Positions 1-7,592 of a stretch of DNA of 11,959 nt are shown piece after piece; position 1 is the first letter of the stretch, and each line of letters opens with the position of its first letter. The stretch lies in NCBI GenBank assembly GCA_937967755.1, contig CALBTA010000442.1, positions 1 to 11,959 on the forward strand, written 5' to 3'. The notes beneath the pieces were generated by a model, which worked only from the letters and a program-made list of their open reading frames with translations, did not search any database and was not told where the DNA came from. This DNA comes from an uncultured Planctomycetaceae bacterium. GTDB taxonomy: Bacteria > Planctomycetota > Planctomycetia > Pirellulales > Pirellulaceae. A program made the position numbers and the translations under genes.

Positions 1-632
1 GTGTCCCCCGGCCACTGCAAGTCGGAACCGCGCATGCCCAAGCCCACCACCAACATCTCCCGCCGCGTTGGGGCGTTGGCGTGCGGCTGCGAAATCCGCT
101 GCCGCATCTGCTGGGGCAACAGGTCCATCAGTTCTTCTTCGTGTGCCGTCGCGTAGTAGTCGAGCCACTCGAAAATCGCCTTCACGTCTTCCGGGGCGGG
201 CGGCTTGTTCACCAATTCGCGAAATCGTTGCTGGCGTTGTTGTTCCATCAGGCGTCGAATCTCGGCGACGCGCTCGCCGGCGGGGACTTTCAACAAATCG
301 GCCCGCTCCTTGGCGGTCAAGGTCTTCAGCCATTCGTGATAGTGCAACGCCACGCTGTGCAGCCGGTCGCTATCCGGGCTGGTGGAAATCGAAGTGTGAA
401 GCTGCCGCATCCGCACTTGCTCGGCCTCGTCCAACCCCTCGAAAGTCTCGCGTTTTCGCCGCAGTTCTTCTTGCTCGGTCACCGAAAGGTTCTTCAAGTA
501 AGCCACACGTGATGCCGGCTCGTCGGCACGCAAAGGTTGGTACAGCACCGCGCAGGCCAGCGCTGCAATCACAGCGCCGCGTTTGTTTCGACAGCCTTGG
601 AAGACCGTCGTACCGATCAAACTAAATCGCAT
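1..632 (-). CDS. Secreted hypothetical protein, 3' end cut by window edge
   Basis: Read on the minus strand from ATG at 632-630 there is an open frame of 210 codons with no stop up to base 1, so the C-terminus is missing. The start overlaps the end of the anti-sigma gene by 11 bases, which suggests translational coupling and co-expression with the sigma/anti-sigma pair. Residues 15-36 look like a signal peptide: basic NKR, a hydrophobic stretch (AVIAALACAVLYQP), then a likely cleavage site at LRA-DEP near residue 36. The rest is charged and rich in Glu, Arg and Gln, with predicted helices and no cysteine motif or enzyme signature that I recognise. It is probably an exported helical protein working with the upstream regulators at the envelope. 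Its function is unknown. I am confident that it is a real gene from its length, the coupling and the signal peptide, but not about its role. Confidence 0.8.
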   Translation of the reverse strand, partial: MRFSLIGTTVFQGCRNKRGAVIAALACAVLYQPLRADEPASRVAYLKNLSVTEQEELRRKRETFEGLDEAEQVRMRQLHTSISTSPDSDRLHSVALHYHEWLKTLTAKERADLLKVPAGERVAEIRRLMEQQRQQRFRELVNKPPAPEDVKAIFEWLDYYATAHEEELMDLLPQQMRQRISQPHANAPTRREMLVVGLGMRGSDLQWPGD

Positions 633-1146
633 CGTCCACCCCCTCGGATTCGACGGAGTCGCTGAACAGGCCTTCGGCTTCCAGTTCTTTCAGAAAATCA
701 ATGTCGTCGATGTGGCGGTAGAGTTCCACGTTCTCGATCACCGGCAGGTCGCGGACCAGTTGGTCGTTCTTGGCTGATGCCGCCTGATCGACCATGCGGA
801 ACCCGAAGAAACCAGCGACGATCACCGCTGCCAGCGCGGCGGTCCAACCCAGCCAGGCCCGACGGCGACGCGATGCCTGCGCGCTGTCTACATCCTCCTT
901 GGCCGCCAGCGCGACCATTTCGACCGTCGATTGCGTGAACGAAGGATCGACCTCGGTGCGCGGCAGCGCATCGAGCAACGCCCAGGCGTCTTCCATCCGT
1001 TGCAAGCGTACGCGGTACGACTCATCGTCGGACAGCTTCTTCTCGACCGCCGCCCGCGCATCGGCGTCCAACTCACCATCGAGGTAAGCGGTCAGTTCCT
1101 CTTGCAAGGAATCTTCGCTAATCAAAGTTTCATCAGGCGAGGACAT
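622..1146 (-). CDS. Membrane-anchored anti-sigma factor (zinc-free)
   Basis: 174 residues, ATG start. Residues about 14-60 form an acidic helical region with the pattern EELTAYLDGELDADARAAVE...L, typical of the N-terminal sigma-binding domain of anti-sigma factors next to ECF sigma genes. The usual zinc-binding HxxxCxxC motif is absent and the whole protein contains no cysteine, so it would be a zinc-free version that should not respond to thiol redox. After the basic run RRRR (93-96) comes a single membrane helix at about 97-116, followed by a 58-residue tail that should lie outside the membrane. It lies 55 bases downstream of the ECF sigma gene on the same strand, and the next gene starts inside its end. 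The expected role is to hold the sigma factor at the membrane until a signal releases it. The family assignment rests on domain layout and position rather than a strict motif. Confidence 0.8.
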   Translation of the reverse strand: MSSPDETLISEDSLQEELTAYLDGELDADARAAVEKKLSDDESYRVRLQRMEDAWALLDALPRTEVDPSFTQSTVEMVALAAKEDVDSAQASRRRRAWLGWTAALAAVIVAGFFGFRMVDQAASAKNDQLVRDLPVIENVELYRHIDDIDFLKELEAEGLFSDSVESEGVDDAI

Positions 1147-1155
1147 AGGAGACCG

Positions 1156-1197
1156 GTTTTCGGTGTTCGGTTTTCAGTTTTCGATGTTCGATGTTCA
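1156..1197. repeat. Six imperfect 7-bp tandem units between sigma and anti-sigma genes
   Basis: The gap between the sigma and anti-sigma genes is filled by six head-to-tail heptamers: GTTTTCG, GTGTTCG, GTTTTCA, GTTTTCG, ATGTTCG, ATGTTCA (plus strand), consensus RTKTTCR. It is clearly unlike the GC-rich coding sequence on either side. It is probably a spreading low-complexity intergenic element; a role in spacing or expression balance within the operon is only a possibility. Confidence 0.75.
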
Positions 1198-1201
1198 ATC
1201 A

Positions 1202-1885
1202 TCACTTCTTCCCCGCCGTTGCTTTCCCATTGGCAACAGGCAACTCCCCTTCGGCCAAATAGGGTTCCAACGCCTGGCGGAGGCTGGTTCGGGCGCGTGA
1301 GAGCAGCGACTTCACCGCTTGGACGGAAAGGTCCATCGCTTCGGCGATTTCGATGTAGCTCATCGACTCGAACTTCGAAAGCAACACCGCCATCCGCTGC
1401 CGCTCGTTGAGCGACTCCATCGCCAGCAGCACAATCTCCGACATCTCGGCTTTGTCCAACTGCCGGGCCGGCATTAGCCCGCTGGCCTCTTTCGCCATCT
1501 GTTCCAGCGTGCCGGTCGCCATCGAACCGCTGACGCCAGCCGCCGCACGCACTTCTTTGCGCCGCGAAAGCGTGCGCTTGGCATTGCGGGCGACGTTGTT
1601 GGCGATGGTGAACAGCCACGTGCTAAACTTTGCTCCCGGTTCGTAACGTTCCCGCGCGCGGTAAACGCGCAGGAAAACGTCTTGCGTCAAGTCTTCGGCC
1701 AACGCCCGGTTGCCGACGAGGTGTTCCAACACCGCCAGCAGCCGGTTCTGATAGCGCAGCATCAACTCCTCGAACGCGACAGCGTCGTTGTCGTCGCGCA
1801 CCTTCAGCATCAGCCGCACGTCGGGGTCGTGCAGCGTATAACGCCTGGCGGTCGAGTCACTGACAGCCAACGAGTGCCTCTTCAA
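1202..1885 (-). CDS. ECF-type RNA polymerase sigma factor
   Basis: 227 residues. Sigma region 2 spans about residues 38-103, with the core-binding/-10 recognition pattern AEDLTQDVFLRVYRA and FSTWLFTIANNVARN. Sigma region 4 spans about 155-207, with LNERQRMAVLL, the helix-turn-helix SYIEIAEAMDLSVQAVKSLLSRAR and a final helix. There is no region 1 or 3, as expected for an ECF (group 4) factor. It directs RNA polymerase to a specific set of promoters and is presumably inhibited by the anti-sigma encoded immediately downstream. The only start upstream of the conserved N-terminus in this frame is TTG at 1885 (an in-frame stop lies about 12 codons further upstream). A GAGGG lies too far upstream to be a good ribosome site, so the start is uncertain; an internal ATG at residue 26 is the alternative. 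A short basic tail (about 211-227) follows region 4. Divergent from the hspQ-like gene across 189 bases. Confidence 0.95.
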   Translation of the reverse strand: MKRHSLAVSDSTARRYTLHDPDVRLMLKVRDDNDAVAFEELMLRYQNRLLAVLEHLVGNRALAEDLTQDVFLRVYRARERYEPGAKFSTWLFTIANNVARNAKRTLSRRKEVRAAAGVSGSMATGTLEQMAKEASGLMPARQLDKAEMSEIVLLAMESLNERQRMAVLLSKFESMSYIEIAEAMDLSVQAVKSLLSRARTSLRQALEPYLAEGELPVANGKATAGKK

Positions 1886-2074
1886 AAACGAGTATGTGTC
1901 TGACGTTCCCTCAACAGCGATTTCTTAAGTGTAGCCCAGGTCAGACTTTAGGGCCAACCGCCGCTGTTTCGTCTGGCTTATATCCGGTGAATTCTCTCAC
2001 CCATAAAACACCGCGATTGCGATTTTGTTTTCCCGACCGACGCGGGATTTGCCAGTCTGCGGTACGATGAAGCA

Positions 2075-2413
2075 ATGATCGCTATCGTCCGCCCAGAGCC
2101 GATTTTTCGCCCGGGTCAACTCGTTCGCCACGTGCGTTACGGCTACCGCGGTGTGGTTGTCGCGGTCGATTCGTTCTGCCGCGCACCCGAGGGCTGGTAC
2201 GAAAGCAACCGCACGCAGCCCGACCGTCAGCAGCCGTGGTACCACGTGCTGGTCGACGGCGGCGGCAACGTCACCTACGCGGCCCAAACCAGCCTGGCCG
2301 CTGACGAATCACAGACGCGCATCGAACACCCGCTGCTGGTCGAATTCTTCGACGACTTCGACGGCGAACAATACCTGCGCAATGAAATTCCCTGGCCCGG
2401 TTGGAATGAATAG
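2075..2413 (+). CDS. hspQ: HspQ/YccV-like (hemimethylated-DNA-binding fold) protein
   Basis: 112 residues, close to the about 105 of Escherichia coli HspQ. The family pattern is present along the whole length: FRPGQLVRHVRYGYRGVVVAVD at residues 11-32, PWYHVLVDG at 54-62, TYAAQTSL at 67-74, and the C-terminal HPLLVEFF...F.GEQYL at 85-101. In enterobacteria HspQ is a small heat-shock protein linked to turnover of mutant DnaA and to Lon specificity, and the fold was first described as hemimethylated-DNA binding (YccV-like). Which of these roles applies here cannot be seen from sequence. ATG start with only a weak GAAG upstream. It stands alone, divergent from the ECF sigma gene. No recognisable heat-shock promoter was found in the 189-base gap. 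Confidence 0.88.
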   Translation: MIAIVRPEPIFRPGQLVRHVRYGYRGVVVAVDSFCRAPEGWYESNRTQPDRQQPWYHVLVDGGGNVTYAAQTSLAADESQTRIEHPLLVEFFDDFDGEQYLRNEIPWPGWNE

Positions 2414-2578
2414 CGACGTTGCTTAAAGCTGCGATAGACCTTGACGGTCGTTCGGAATTGAGGCCCTTCCGCTTGGCCGCGGATGAATAATCTCTGGCGA
2501 AATGCTGGCCCGCCGCCGGTTTTCTGTCATACTTGAATGTCGTTTGGAATTTCGGTTGCCCACAGTTGGAGCTATGCC

Positions 2579-3511
2579 ATGCGCCGTGCATCGCTGATCG
2601 TGTTCGCCTGCTTGATGTCATTGCAACTTGGCATGTTGATGCCGCGACTGGTTGAAAATGGGTCCCAAGCCGAGCCCGCGACCGCCAATGGCGAACTCCC
2701 TTGCCTCGCACAGGATGCCCATCACGAGGAGCCGGCCAACATTGACGATCGGGCGTTCAAGCAGCGGGCGGTCCGCGACGGCGGCGCCCTGATCGAAAGC
2801 GGGCAGGCAACTGAAATGGCGCAGCTCATCAAGCAGTTGCAACTGGAACAGTGCGAGTTGGACCTGGCGACCGACCGCCGCCCATCCGCCGATTCCGAGT
2901 CGCTCTACGAGTATGCCAAGGAGAGCATCGTTGTCATTTCCGCGATCTACAAGTGCGACCGCTGTGACAATTGGCACGCCGGCTGCGCTTCGGGGTTTGT
3001 AATTACTTCCACCGGCGCGGTGGCGACGAATTACCACGTGATCGATCAACCAGAAAAGGCGGGGCTGGTTGCCATGACCGCCGACGGGCGGGTGCTGCCG
3101 GTCAAGCGTGTGTTGGCCGCGGACGAGGCAAACGATATCGCCATCGTACAAGTCGAAGGGGAAGGCCTGAAGCCGCTGCCGATTGCCGCGGATGTCGCGG
3201 TCGGAACTCCTATTGCCCTGGTCAGCCACCCCGATGAGCACTACTACAGCTATACCGCTGGCGTCGTTTCGCGTTACACCACTGTGAAGGCCGGCCGCGA
3301 ACGCGTTCGGGCAATGACCATCACCGCCGACTTCGCCCGCGGCTCCAGCGGCGCCCCGGTGCTGAACATGCAAGGCGAAGTCGTCGGCATCGTCCGCGCC
3401 ACGGAATCGGTTTACTACAGCGTCGAAAACGGCCAGCAGAAGAATCTGCAAATGGTCTTCAAGTCGTGCGTACCATCGGCGAGGCTTCTTTCGCTCGTTG
3501 CGACACCTTAA
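2579..3511 (+). CDS. Exported trypsin-like serine protease
   Basis: 310 residues from ATG 2579, preferred over an upstream ATG at 2537 because GGAG lies 7 bases before it and it begins directly with a signal-like N-terminus (MRRASLIVFACLMSLQLGML). The chymotrypsin/HtrA-like triad is visible: His153 in TNYHVID, Asp186 in ANDIAIVQV, Ser257 in GSSGAPV. A following strand, GEVVGIV, is typical of the fold. Between the signal and the protease domain is a helical, Gln/Glu-rich segment (about 55-105). A Cys pair, CDRC, at 126-129 and another Cys at 136 sit next to the start of the domain and may form a disulfide or bind metal. No PDZ domain follows, unlike classical DegP/HtrA, so this is a single-domain S1-type protease, probably periplasmic or secreted. 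The substrate is unknown. Confidence 0.9.
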   Translation: MRRASLIVFACLMSLQLGMLMPRLVENGSQAEPATANGELPCLAQDAHHEEPANIDDRAFKQRAVRDGGALIESGQATEMAQLIKQLQLEQCELDLATDRRPSADSESLYEYAKESIVVISAIYKCDRCDNWHAGCASGFVITSTGAVATNYHVIDQPEKAGLVAMTADGRVLPVKRVLAADEANDIAIVQVEGEGLKPLPIAADVAVGTPIALVSHPDEHYYSYTAGVVSRYTTVKAGRERVRAMTITADFARGSSGAPVLNMQGEVVGIVRATESVYYSVENGQQKNLQMVFKSCVPSARLLSLVATP

Positions 3512-3617
3512 ATACAACCGCTACGGTATCGAAAGTGGCATTTGTGCAATACGGGTTACTCGGCTTGTCCTTCGCGGTCAACGCACGAAAAATTCGACTT
3601 CTCACGTGGTGATTGTA

Positions 3618-4163
3618 GTGCCGCTGATATTGGAAGGGATCGTTACGACCGAGAACGAAGATGGCTCGGTGAATGTTTCCCCGATGGGGCCGGTTGTGGA
3701 TCTGTCGATGCGCACGTTGCTGCTGCGGCCTTACAACACGTCGAACACTTATAAGAATTTGAAACGAATCGCCCGGGGTGTTTTCCTTGTGACGGATGAT
3801 GTTGAAATGCTGGCGGGAGCGGCGGTGGGGGAATTGAACCCCGTGCCGGCTTTTGACAAGCACGAAGCGACCGGCGGGTGGATTCTGCGGGACGCTTGCC
3901 GGTGGTATGCATTTGAAGTGCAGACGCTGGACGATGAATCGGAACGCACGACGATACAATGCGATGTAACAGACGGCGGACGCCTGCGTGATTTTTTCGG
4001 CTTCAACCGGGCCAAGCATGCCGTGCTGGAAGCTGCTATCCTGGCGACACGGACGAAGTTTTTGCCGGCTGACGATATCCTCAGTGACATGCAGCGGCTG
4101 GCTTTGATCGTGGAGAAGACCGCTGGGGATCAGGAACTCAGGGCGTTTCAGTTTTTGTTGTAG
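3618..4163 (+). CDS. DUF447 family protein (probable flavin-binding split-barrel fold)
   Basis: About 181 residues from GTG 3618; the frame is open back to 3498, and GTG codons at 3606 and 3609 are alternative starts. I prefer 3618 because it puts the family's usual opening, ILEGIVTT.NEDGSVNVSPMGP, at the N-terminus and GGTG lies 6 bases upstream. Family features are LLLRPYNTSNTYKNL (35-49), GVFLVTDDV (54-62), the strongly conserved DACRWYAFEV (92-101) and FFGFNRAKHAVLEAAILATR (126-145). DUF447 proteins are known from archaea and planctomycetes and resemble FMN-binding split-barrel proteins; the reaction is not established, so no enzyme name is given. The upstream extension to 3498 overlaps the protease gene and has no family similarity, so I consider it untranslated leader. 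Confidence 0.82.
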   Translation: MPLILEGIVTTENEDGSVNVSPMGPVVDLSMRTLLLRPYNTSNTYKNLKRIARGVFLVTDDVEMLAGAAVGELNPVPAFDKHEATGGWILRDACRWYAFEVQTLDDESERTTIQCDVTDGGRLRDFFGFNRAKHAVLEAAILATRTKFLPADDILSDMQRLALIVEKTAGDQELRAFQFLL

Positions 4164-4228
4164 TTTGTGGCGCGCGAGTTGGGTGGTGAGTAGGAAAGTC
4201 GTGGCTTCGTCTTGGGAGGAGAGTTCCA

Positions 4229-4513
4229 ATGGCTGCACAAGTTGTTGTTAACGTAAAGCGGATCATCTTGCCGCTGGTGGGTGTGAAGGGGTTGGATGTG
4301 GTCATTGATGGGCAAGTGGTCGCGACGACCATGTTCGGCGAATCGGCGACGGTTGAGGTCGCGCCCGGCGGGCATCGGGTGGAACTGACGCTGCGTTCGG
4401 TCATCAGCCGTACGTCGAACCCCATCGACGTCAACCTAGCCGATGGGCAAACGGTCAACATCACCGCGAAGTACAGCCGGATGTTAGGGACGTTTAATCT
4501 GAAGCTGGGGTAG
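4229..4513 (+). CDS. Small PEGA-like beta-sandwich protein
   Basis: 94 residues with a strong ribosome-binding site: GGAGG at 4215-4219, 9 bases before the ATG, one of the best in the window. The sequence is almost all predicted beta strand. The segment VVIDGQVVATTMFGESATVEVAPGGHRVEL (residues 24-53) follows the PEGA-domain pattern (xVxxDGxxxGxT...L.PGxHxVxV). There is no signal peptide and no cysteine, and only a short C-terminus (MLGTFNLKLG). PEGA domains usually occur in envelope proteins as binding or spacer modules, so a free cytoplasmic version is slightly unusual. It lies 65 bases after the DUF447 gene on the same strand and may be co-transcribed. The function is unknown. Confidence 0.7.
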   Translation: MAAQVVVNVKRIILPLVGVKGLDVVIDGQVVATTMFGESATVEVAPGGHRVELTLRSVISRTSNPIDVNLADGQTVNITAKYSRMLGTFNLKLG

Positions 4514-4537
4514 CGAAATTTGCAAAAATTCCGCTAC
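4510..4537. terminator. Hairpin between convergent genes (GTAGCG...CCGCTAC)
   Basis: GTAGCGAAATTT (4510-4521) pairs with AAATTCCGCTAC (4526-4537) with one mismatch and a 4-base loop. It begins over the stop codon of the PEGA-like gene and lies between that gene and the 3' end of the sulfatase. Its position suits a bidirectional transcript end, although there is no classic U-tract. The arm ends (GTAGCG / CCGCTAC) match those of the repeat at 11330-11385. Confidence 0.55.
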
Positions 4538-4547
4538 GTGATGGAAA

Positions 4548-5999
4548 TCATTCCGCGCGGATTTCCGCCAGACGCTCGATTAATCGCTTGACGATGTCCG
4601 GGTGCTGTTGGTATAGGTTGTTGGTTTCGCCCAAGTCGTCTGCCAGATTGTAGAGTTGGCCGGGCGGGTCGTCGGGGCCGGGCTGAATTTTCGACGGCTT
4701 GGAAAACCCGCCGGAGCCGAGGGCGTTGATCAACTTCCAATCGCCCGAGCGGATGGTGAACACGCCGCGCCCCGAACGGATGACCAGTTCGCTGCGCCAA
4801 CTTTCGGCTCTTGGTTCCGCGCCGAACAACGCGTGCGAAAAGTCGACGCTGTCGGGACCGGCACTCTCGGGCAGTTTTGTTTCGGTGATGGCGGCGAACG
4901 TTGCCATCAAGTCGATGAAGCTGATCAACTGATCGCTCACCGTGCCGGCCTTCACTTTGCCCGGCCAGCGAACGATAAACGGCATGCGGTGGCCGCACTC
5001 CCAGGCGTCGGCCTTCATGCCTCGCAATCCGCCGGACGAATCGTGGTCAAAGCGTTTGACATCGGCCTCGTACCAGACCGGGCCGTTGTCGGAAGTGAAG
5101 ATGACTAACGTGTCGTCAGCCATCTGGTGGTCGTCCAGGGACTTCAGCACGCGGCCGACCATTGCGTCAACCATCATCATGAAATCGCCATACATTCCCG
5201 CGCCACTTTTGCCGACGAACTCCTTCGACGGCAGCCACGGCGTGTGCGGGGCCGGGTAGGCGAGGTACAAGAAGAGTGGCTGCTGGGTTTCTTCCTGTGA
5301 TATTTTCGCGGCGTGGGCTTCGATCACGGCGACCGCTGCGTCGGTGAACTTGGGCAGCACGTCTTTCAATTTCAAGTCGGGCGCGATGCCGCCGGCCCGC
5401 CAGAACGCCCCTTGGATGGGCGACCATCCTTTGCTGTTGTTCGCCTGAATCTTGTCGGTCGGCGGCATCACAGCGTTCCGATCGCGAATGTAGAAATAAG
5501 GCGGAATATCGGTCGAAGCCCGAATGCCAAAGAAACTGTGAAAGCCCCGATCGACCGGCCCGCCCGGTAGCGGCTTGTCGTAGCCTTGTTCCGCGAAGCC
5601 CAGATGCCACTTGCCGATCATGGCCGTACGATAGCCCGCCGACTGCAAGTGCGAAGCGATCGTCACCCGATCTGCAGCGATGGTCGGATGCTTCCCCCAC
5701 TTGCCGACGTCCGTGCGAAAAGGATACCGCCCGGTCATCAGCCCGTACCGCGACATGTGGCAAAGCGGCCCGGGCGCATGGGCATCGGTGAACCGCATGC
5801 CGGCTTCCGCCAGAGCGTCGATGTTCGGCGTGGCGATCTTCGACTTTGTGTTGTAGCAACCGGCATCGCCGTAGCCCATGTCGTCGACGAAGATGATGAC
5901 AATGTTGGGGCGCTCGGCGGCTTCTAGGGAACCGTAACTGTGTAGGAAACCGGCAATGACCGAGAGGGCTAGAACGTACCGCGGCGTAGAAATGTTCAT
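4548..5999 (-). CDS. Secreted sulfatase (alkaline-phosphatase superfamily)
   Basis: 483 residues from ATG 5999. The frame also permits GTG at 6038, but the chosen start gives a clean signal peptide (hydrophobic LALSVIAGFL, cleavage near LEA-AERPN). Type I sulfatase features in order: metal-binding Asp39-Asp40 in FVDDMGYGD, the candidate formylglycine Cys80 in LCHMSRYGLMTGR, GKWHLG with Lys130 and His132, His252 in PAPHTPW, SDNGP with Asp304-Asn305, Lys329 in RGMKADAWE, and the C-terminal domain with GDWKLI and LYNLADDLGETNNL. It would hydrolyse sulfate esters, probably of polysaccharides, outside the cytoplasm. The modification motif is C-x-M-S-R instead of the usual C-x-P/A-x-R, so maturation to formylglycine is not certain. 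The substrate cannot be deduced. No other sulfatase or glycan gene is adjacent. Confidence 0.95.
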   Translation of the reverse strand: MNISTPRYVLALSVIAGFLHSYGSLEAAERPNIVIIFVDDMGYGDAGCYNTKSKIATPNIDALAEAGMRFTDAHAPGPLCHMSRYGLMTGRYPFRTDVGKWGKHPTIAADRVTIASHLQSAGYRTAMIGKWHLGFAEQGYDKPLPGGPVDRGFHSFFGIRASTDIPPYFYIRDRNAVMPPTDKIQANNSKGWSPIQGAFWRAGGIAPDLKLKDVLPKFTDAAVAVIEAHAAKISQEETQQPLFLYLAYPAPHTPWLPSKEFVGKSGAGMYGDFMMMVDAMVGRVLKSLDDHQMADDTLVIFTSDNGPVWYEADVKRFDHDSSGGLRGMKADAWECGHRMPFIVRWPGKVKAGTVSDQLISFIDLMATFAAITETKLPESAGPDSVDFSHALFGAEPRAESWRSELVIRSGRGVFTIRSGDWKLINALGSGGFSKPSKIQPGPDDPPGQLYNLADDLGETNNLYQQHPDIVKRLIERLAEIRAE

Positions 6000-6071
6000 A
6001 TTGGCGTGGATTTGCGGGAAAAACGGAGTGGAAGCCACTGCGTCATTCTACCAACATCCACGCCGCTAATC

Positions 6072-7592
6072 TTACGCGCGCGCAGTACCCGTTGGATCTT
6101 CGACGAAGGCCGGATCGACTTCCCACAGGTAGTTGATCCAACGCCCGATATGCGTCGCTTCGTGGCAGGCCAGGTCCCCCTTCACCAACCGCATGCGGAA
6201 GTGGTAGGTGCCGTCGGGGTCGGTTTCGACCGCGTGGTCGGCGTCTTCGAACCGCTGCTCGGGGTCGGGGTGGATCAATTTGCGGACCAGCCGCAGCAGT
6301 TCGTCCGAACCGATGGTTTCCTTCGGCAGCAACTCGGGCAGGCGGTCGATCAACGTGGTTTTGGCTTCCAGCAAAACCTCTTTCAACTCCGGCTCGGCCA
6401 CGGTGACCGAGCAGTGGCGGCCGACGGGGCCGAGGAAATCGCTGCGGCCGGTTAACAACTCCAGCAAGACGTAACCGGTGCTGGCGATGTCGCTGAGCGG
6501 CGTCCACTCGCCGCGCTCAAGAAACTCGGGCGGAGCGTAACGAAGCGTGCGGACCTTCCGCTCGGGCGGCGACTCGAACGAATGGGCCGACCCGATATCG
6601 ACCAGGCGGATGCTGCCGTGGTAGTCAAGCATGATGTTCGACGGTTTGATGTCGCCGTGGACGATGCCCTTTTTGTGAAGCGCGTGCAGGCCGCGGAGCG
6701 GTTTTTCGATAGCATCGACTGCCATCAGCGGGGTCAGGCTAAGGCGGTCGTCCGACGGCGTTCCGTAAATCACGTTGTTGAGGTAGTCCCAGGTATCCGC
6801 ATCGACGCGGGGCTTCAGCTTCGCCAACCGCGACGGTTCTTGCAGTTGCCGCAGGTCGAACCCCTCGATCCAATGCATGACGAATACGAAGATGCCGTCG
6901 TAGTCGACGATCCGCTGCACGTCGACCAGGTTGTCGTGGTGGATGCGGTGCATCACCGCCCGCACGTTCGACAGCCGGTGCATGTCTTCGCGGTAAGCGG
7001 CAGCCGGGTCGTCGAAATCTTTGTACAGCATGGGCGAATTGACCTTCAGGGCCTGATAGGTCTTTTCGGACTGGACGCCGCACAAGTCGTCTTGGCATTC
7101 GCCCAGGTAGACCACTCCTTGCCCGCCGCTGCCCAGCTTCTGTTTGATCAAATACCGCGACGCCCACTCGACGGTTTTCCCCTCCCGAATGCCCATTTCC
7201 TTGCGGGCCAAGGCATCCTGCCCTTCGATTTGTTTCTGCCGCAGGCTCGGCGGCGTGGGATTTTCGTCAAGCTGCGTCGCGGCTTCGCTGACAGGTTCGC
7301 TCATGGTCATCACCTTGGTCTCAGCGCCGGCGGCGCGAATGCTGCTGGTGTCGGAACCGCCTTGTGTGGAACTCGGAGGGTCCGTATTCGTTTCCTCAAC
7401 GACCGCGATCGCGCGGTTGAACATCTCCTGAGGGTTAGGCATTGCCAAGCCCGTGACCTGGTTAACATCCTTGCATGGCACAGGTATCGAGTGTTCAGCG
7501 AGCGCTTCGCGCATCTGCATTGTCAACGCTTCAACCTGCGCTGCTTCGTCAGCGTTGACGTCTGCGTTCTCGATCGTTCGGTCGTCAGTCAC
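6072..7592 (-). CDS. Eukaryotic-like Ser/Thr protein kinase, cytosolic
   Basis: 506 residues, GTG start overlapping the stop of the upstream sigma-like gene (shared GTGACTGA), so the two are translationally coupled. Residues 1-140 are acidic/low-complexity and probably disordered. The kinase domain runs from about 147 to 450: glycine loop LGSGGQGVVYLG (153-164), catalytic Lys183 in ALKV, HGDIKPSN with Asp314, Lys316 and Asn319, metal-binding Asp332 in DIG (instead of DFG), APPE at 353-356 and Asp368. The Arg before the catalytic Asp is Gly, so this is a non-RD kinase, a class often less dependent on activation-loop phosphorylation. The C-terminal about 55 residues (HFRMRLVKGD...RWINYLWEVDP) are not part of the kinase fold and are unrecognised. 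No transmembrane segment or sensor domain is visible, unlike PknB-type kinases. It sits in the divergent half of the ubiquitin-like locus and may phosphorylate a component recognised by the FHA-like domain of the RING-like protein (inference). Confidence 0.92.
   Translation of the reverse strand: MTDDRTIENADVNADEAAQVEALTMQMREALAEHSIPVPCKDVNQVTGLAMPNPQEMFNRAIAVVEETNTDPPSSTQGGSDTSSIRAAGAETKVMTMSEPVSEAATQLDENPTPPSLRQKQIEGQDALARKEMGIREGKTVEWASRYLIKQKLGSGGQGVVYLGECQDDLCGVQSEKTYQALKVNSPMLYKDFDDPAAAYREDMHRLSNVRAVMHRIHHDNLVDVQRIVDYDGIFVFVMHWIEGFDLRQLQEPSRLAKLKPRVDADTWDYLNNVIYGTPSDDRLSLTPLMAVDAIEKPLRGLHALHKKGIVHGDIKPSNIMLDYHGSIRLVDIGSAHSFESPPERKVRTLRYAPPEFLERGEWTPLSDIASTGYVLLELLTGRSDFLGPVGRHCSVTVAEPELKEVLLEAKTTLIDRLPELLPKETIGSDELLRLVRKLIHPDPEQRFEDADHAVETDPDGTYHFRMRLVKGDLACHEATHIGRWINYLWEVDPAFVEDPTGTARA

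Noticed and set aside
68..625. Two overlapping plus-strand frames at the left edge
   Set aside because: The minus strand carries a continuous coding frame with signal peptide and operon coupling through this region; the plus frames are Arg/Ser- or Phe/Leu-rich shadows.
1156..1197. Heptamer array as a CRISPR array
   Set aside because: Units are 7 bp with no spacers, and there are no cas genes.
2618..3517. 299-codon minus-strand frame
   Set aside because: Antisense shadow of the serine protease gene, which has an intact triad and signal peptide.
4510..4537. Hairpin as a canonical rho-independent terminator
   Set aside because: The stem is not followed by a U-run on either strand, so it is called only a likely bidirectional end or repeat.
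5167..5859. 230-codon minus-strand frame within the sulfatase
   Set aside because: Out-of-frame shadow on the same strand; the sulfatase frame has all catalytic residues.
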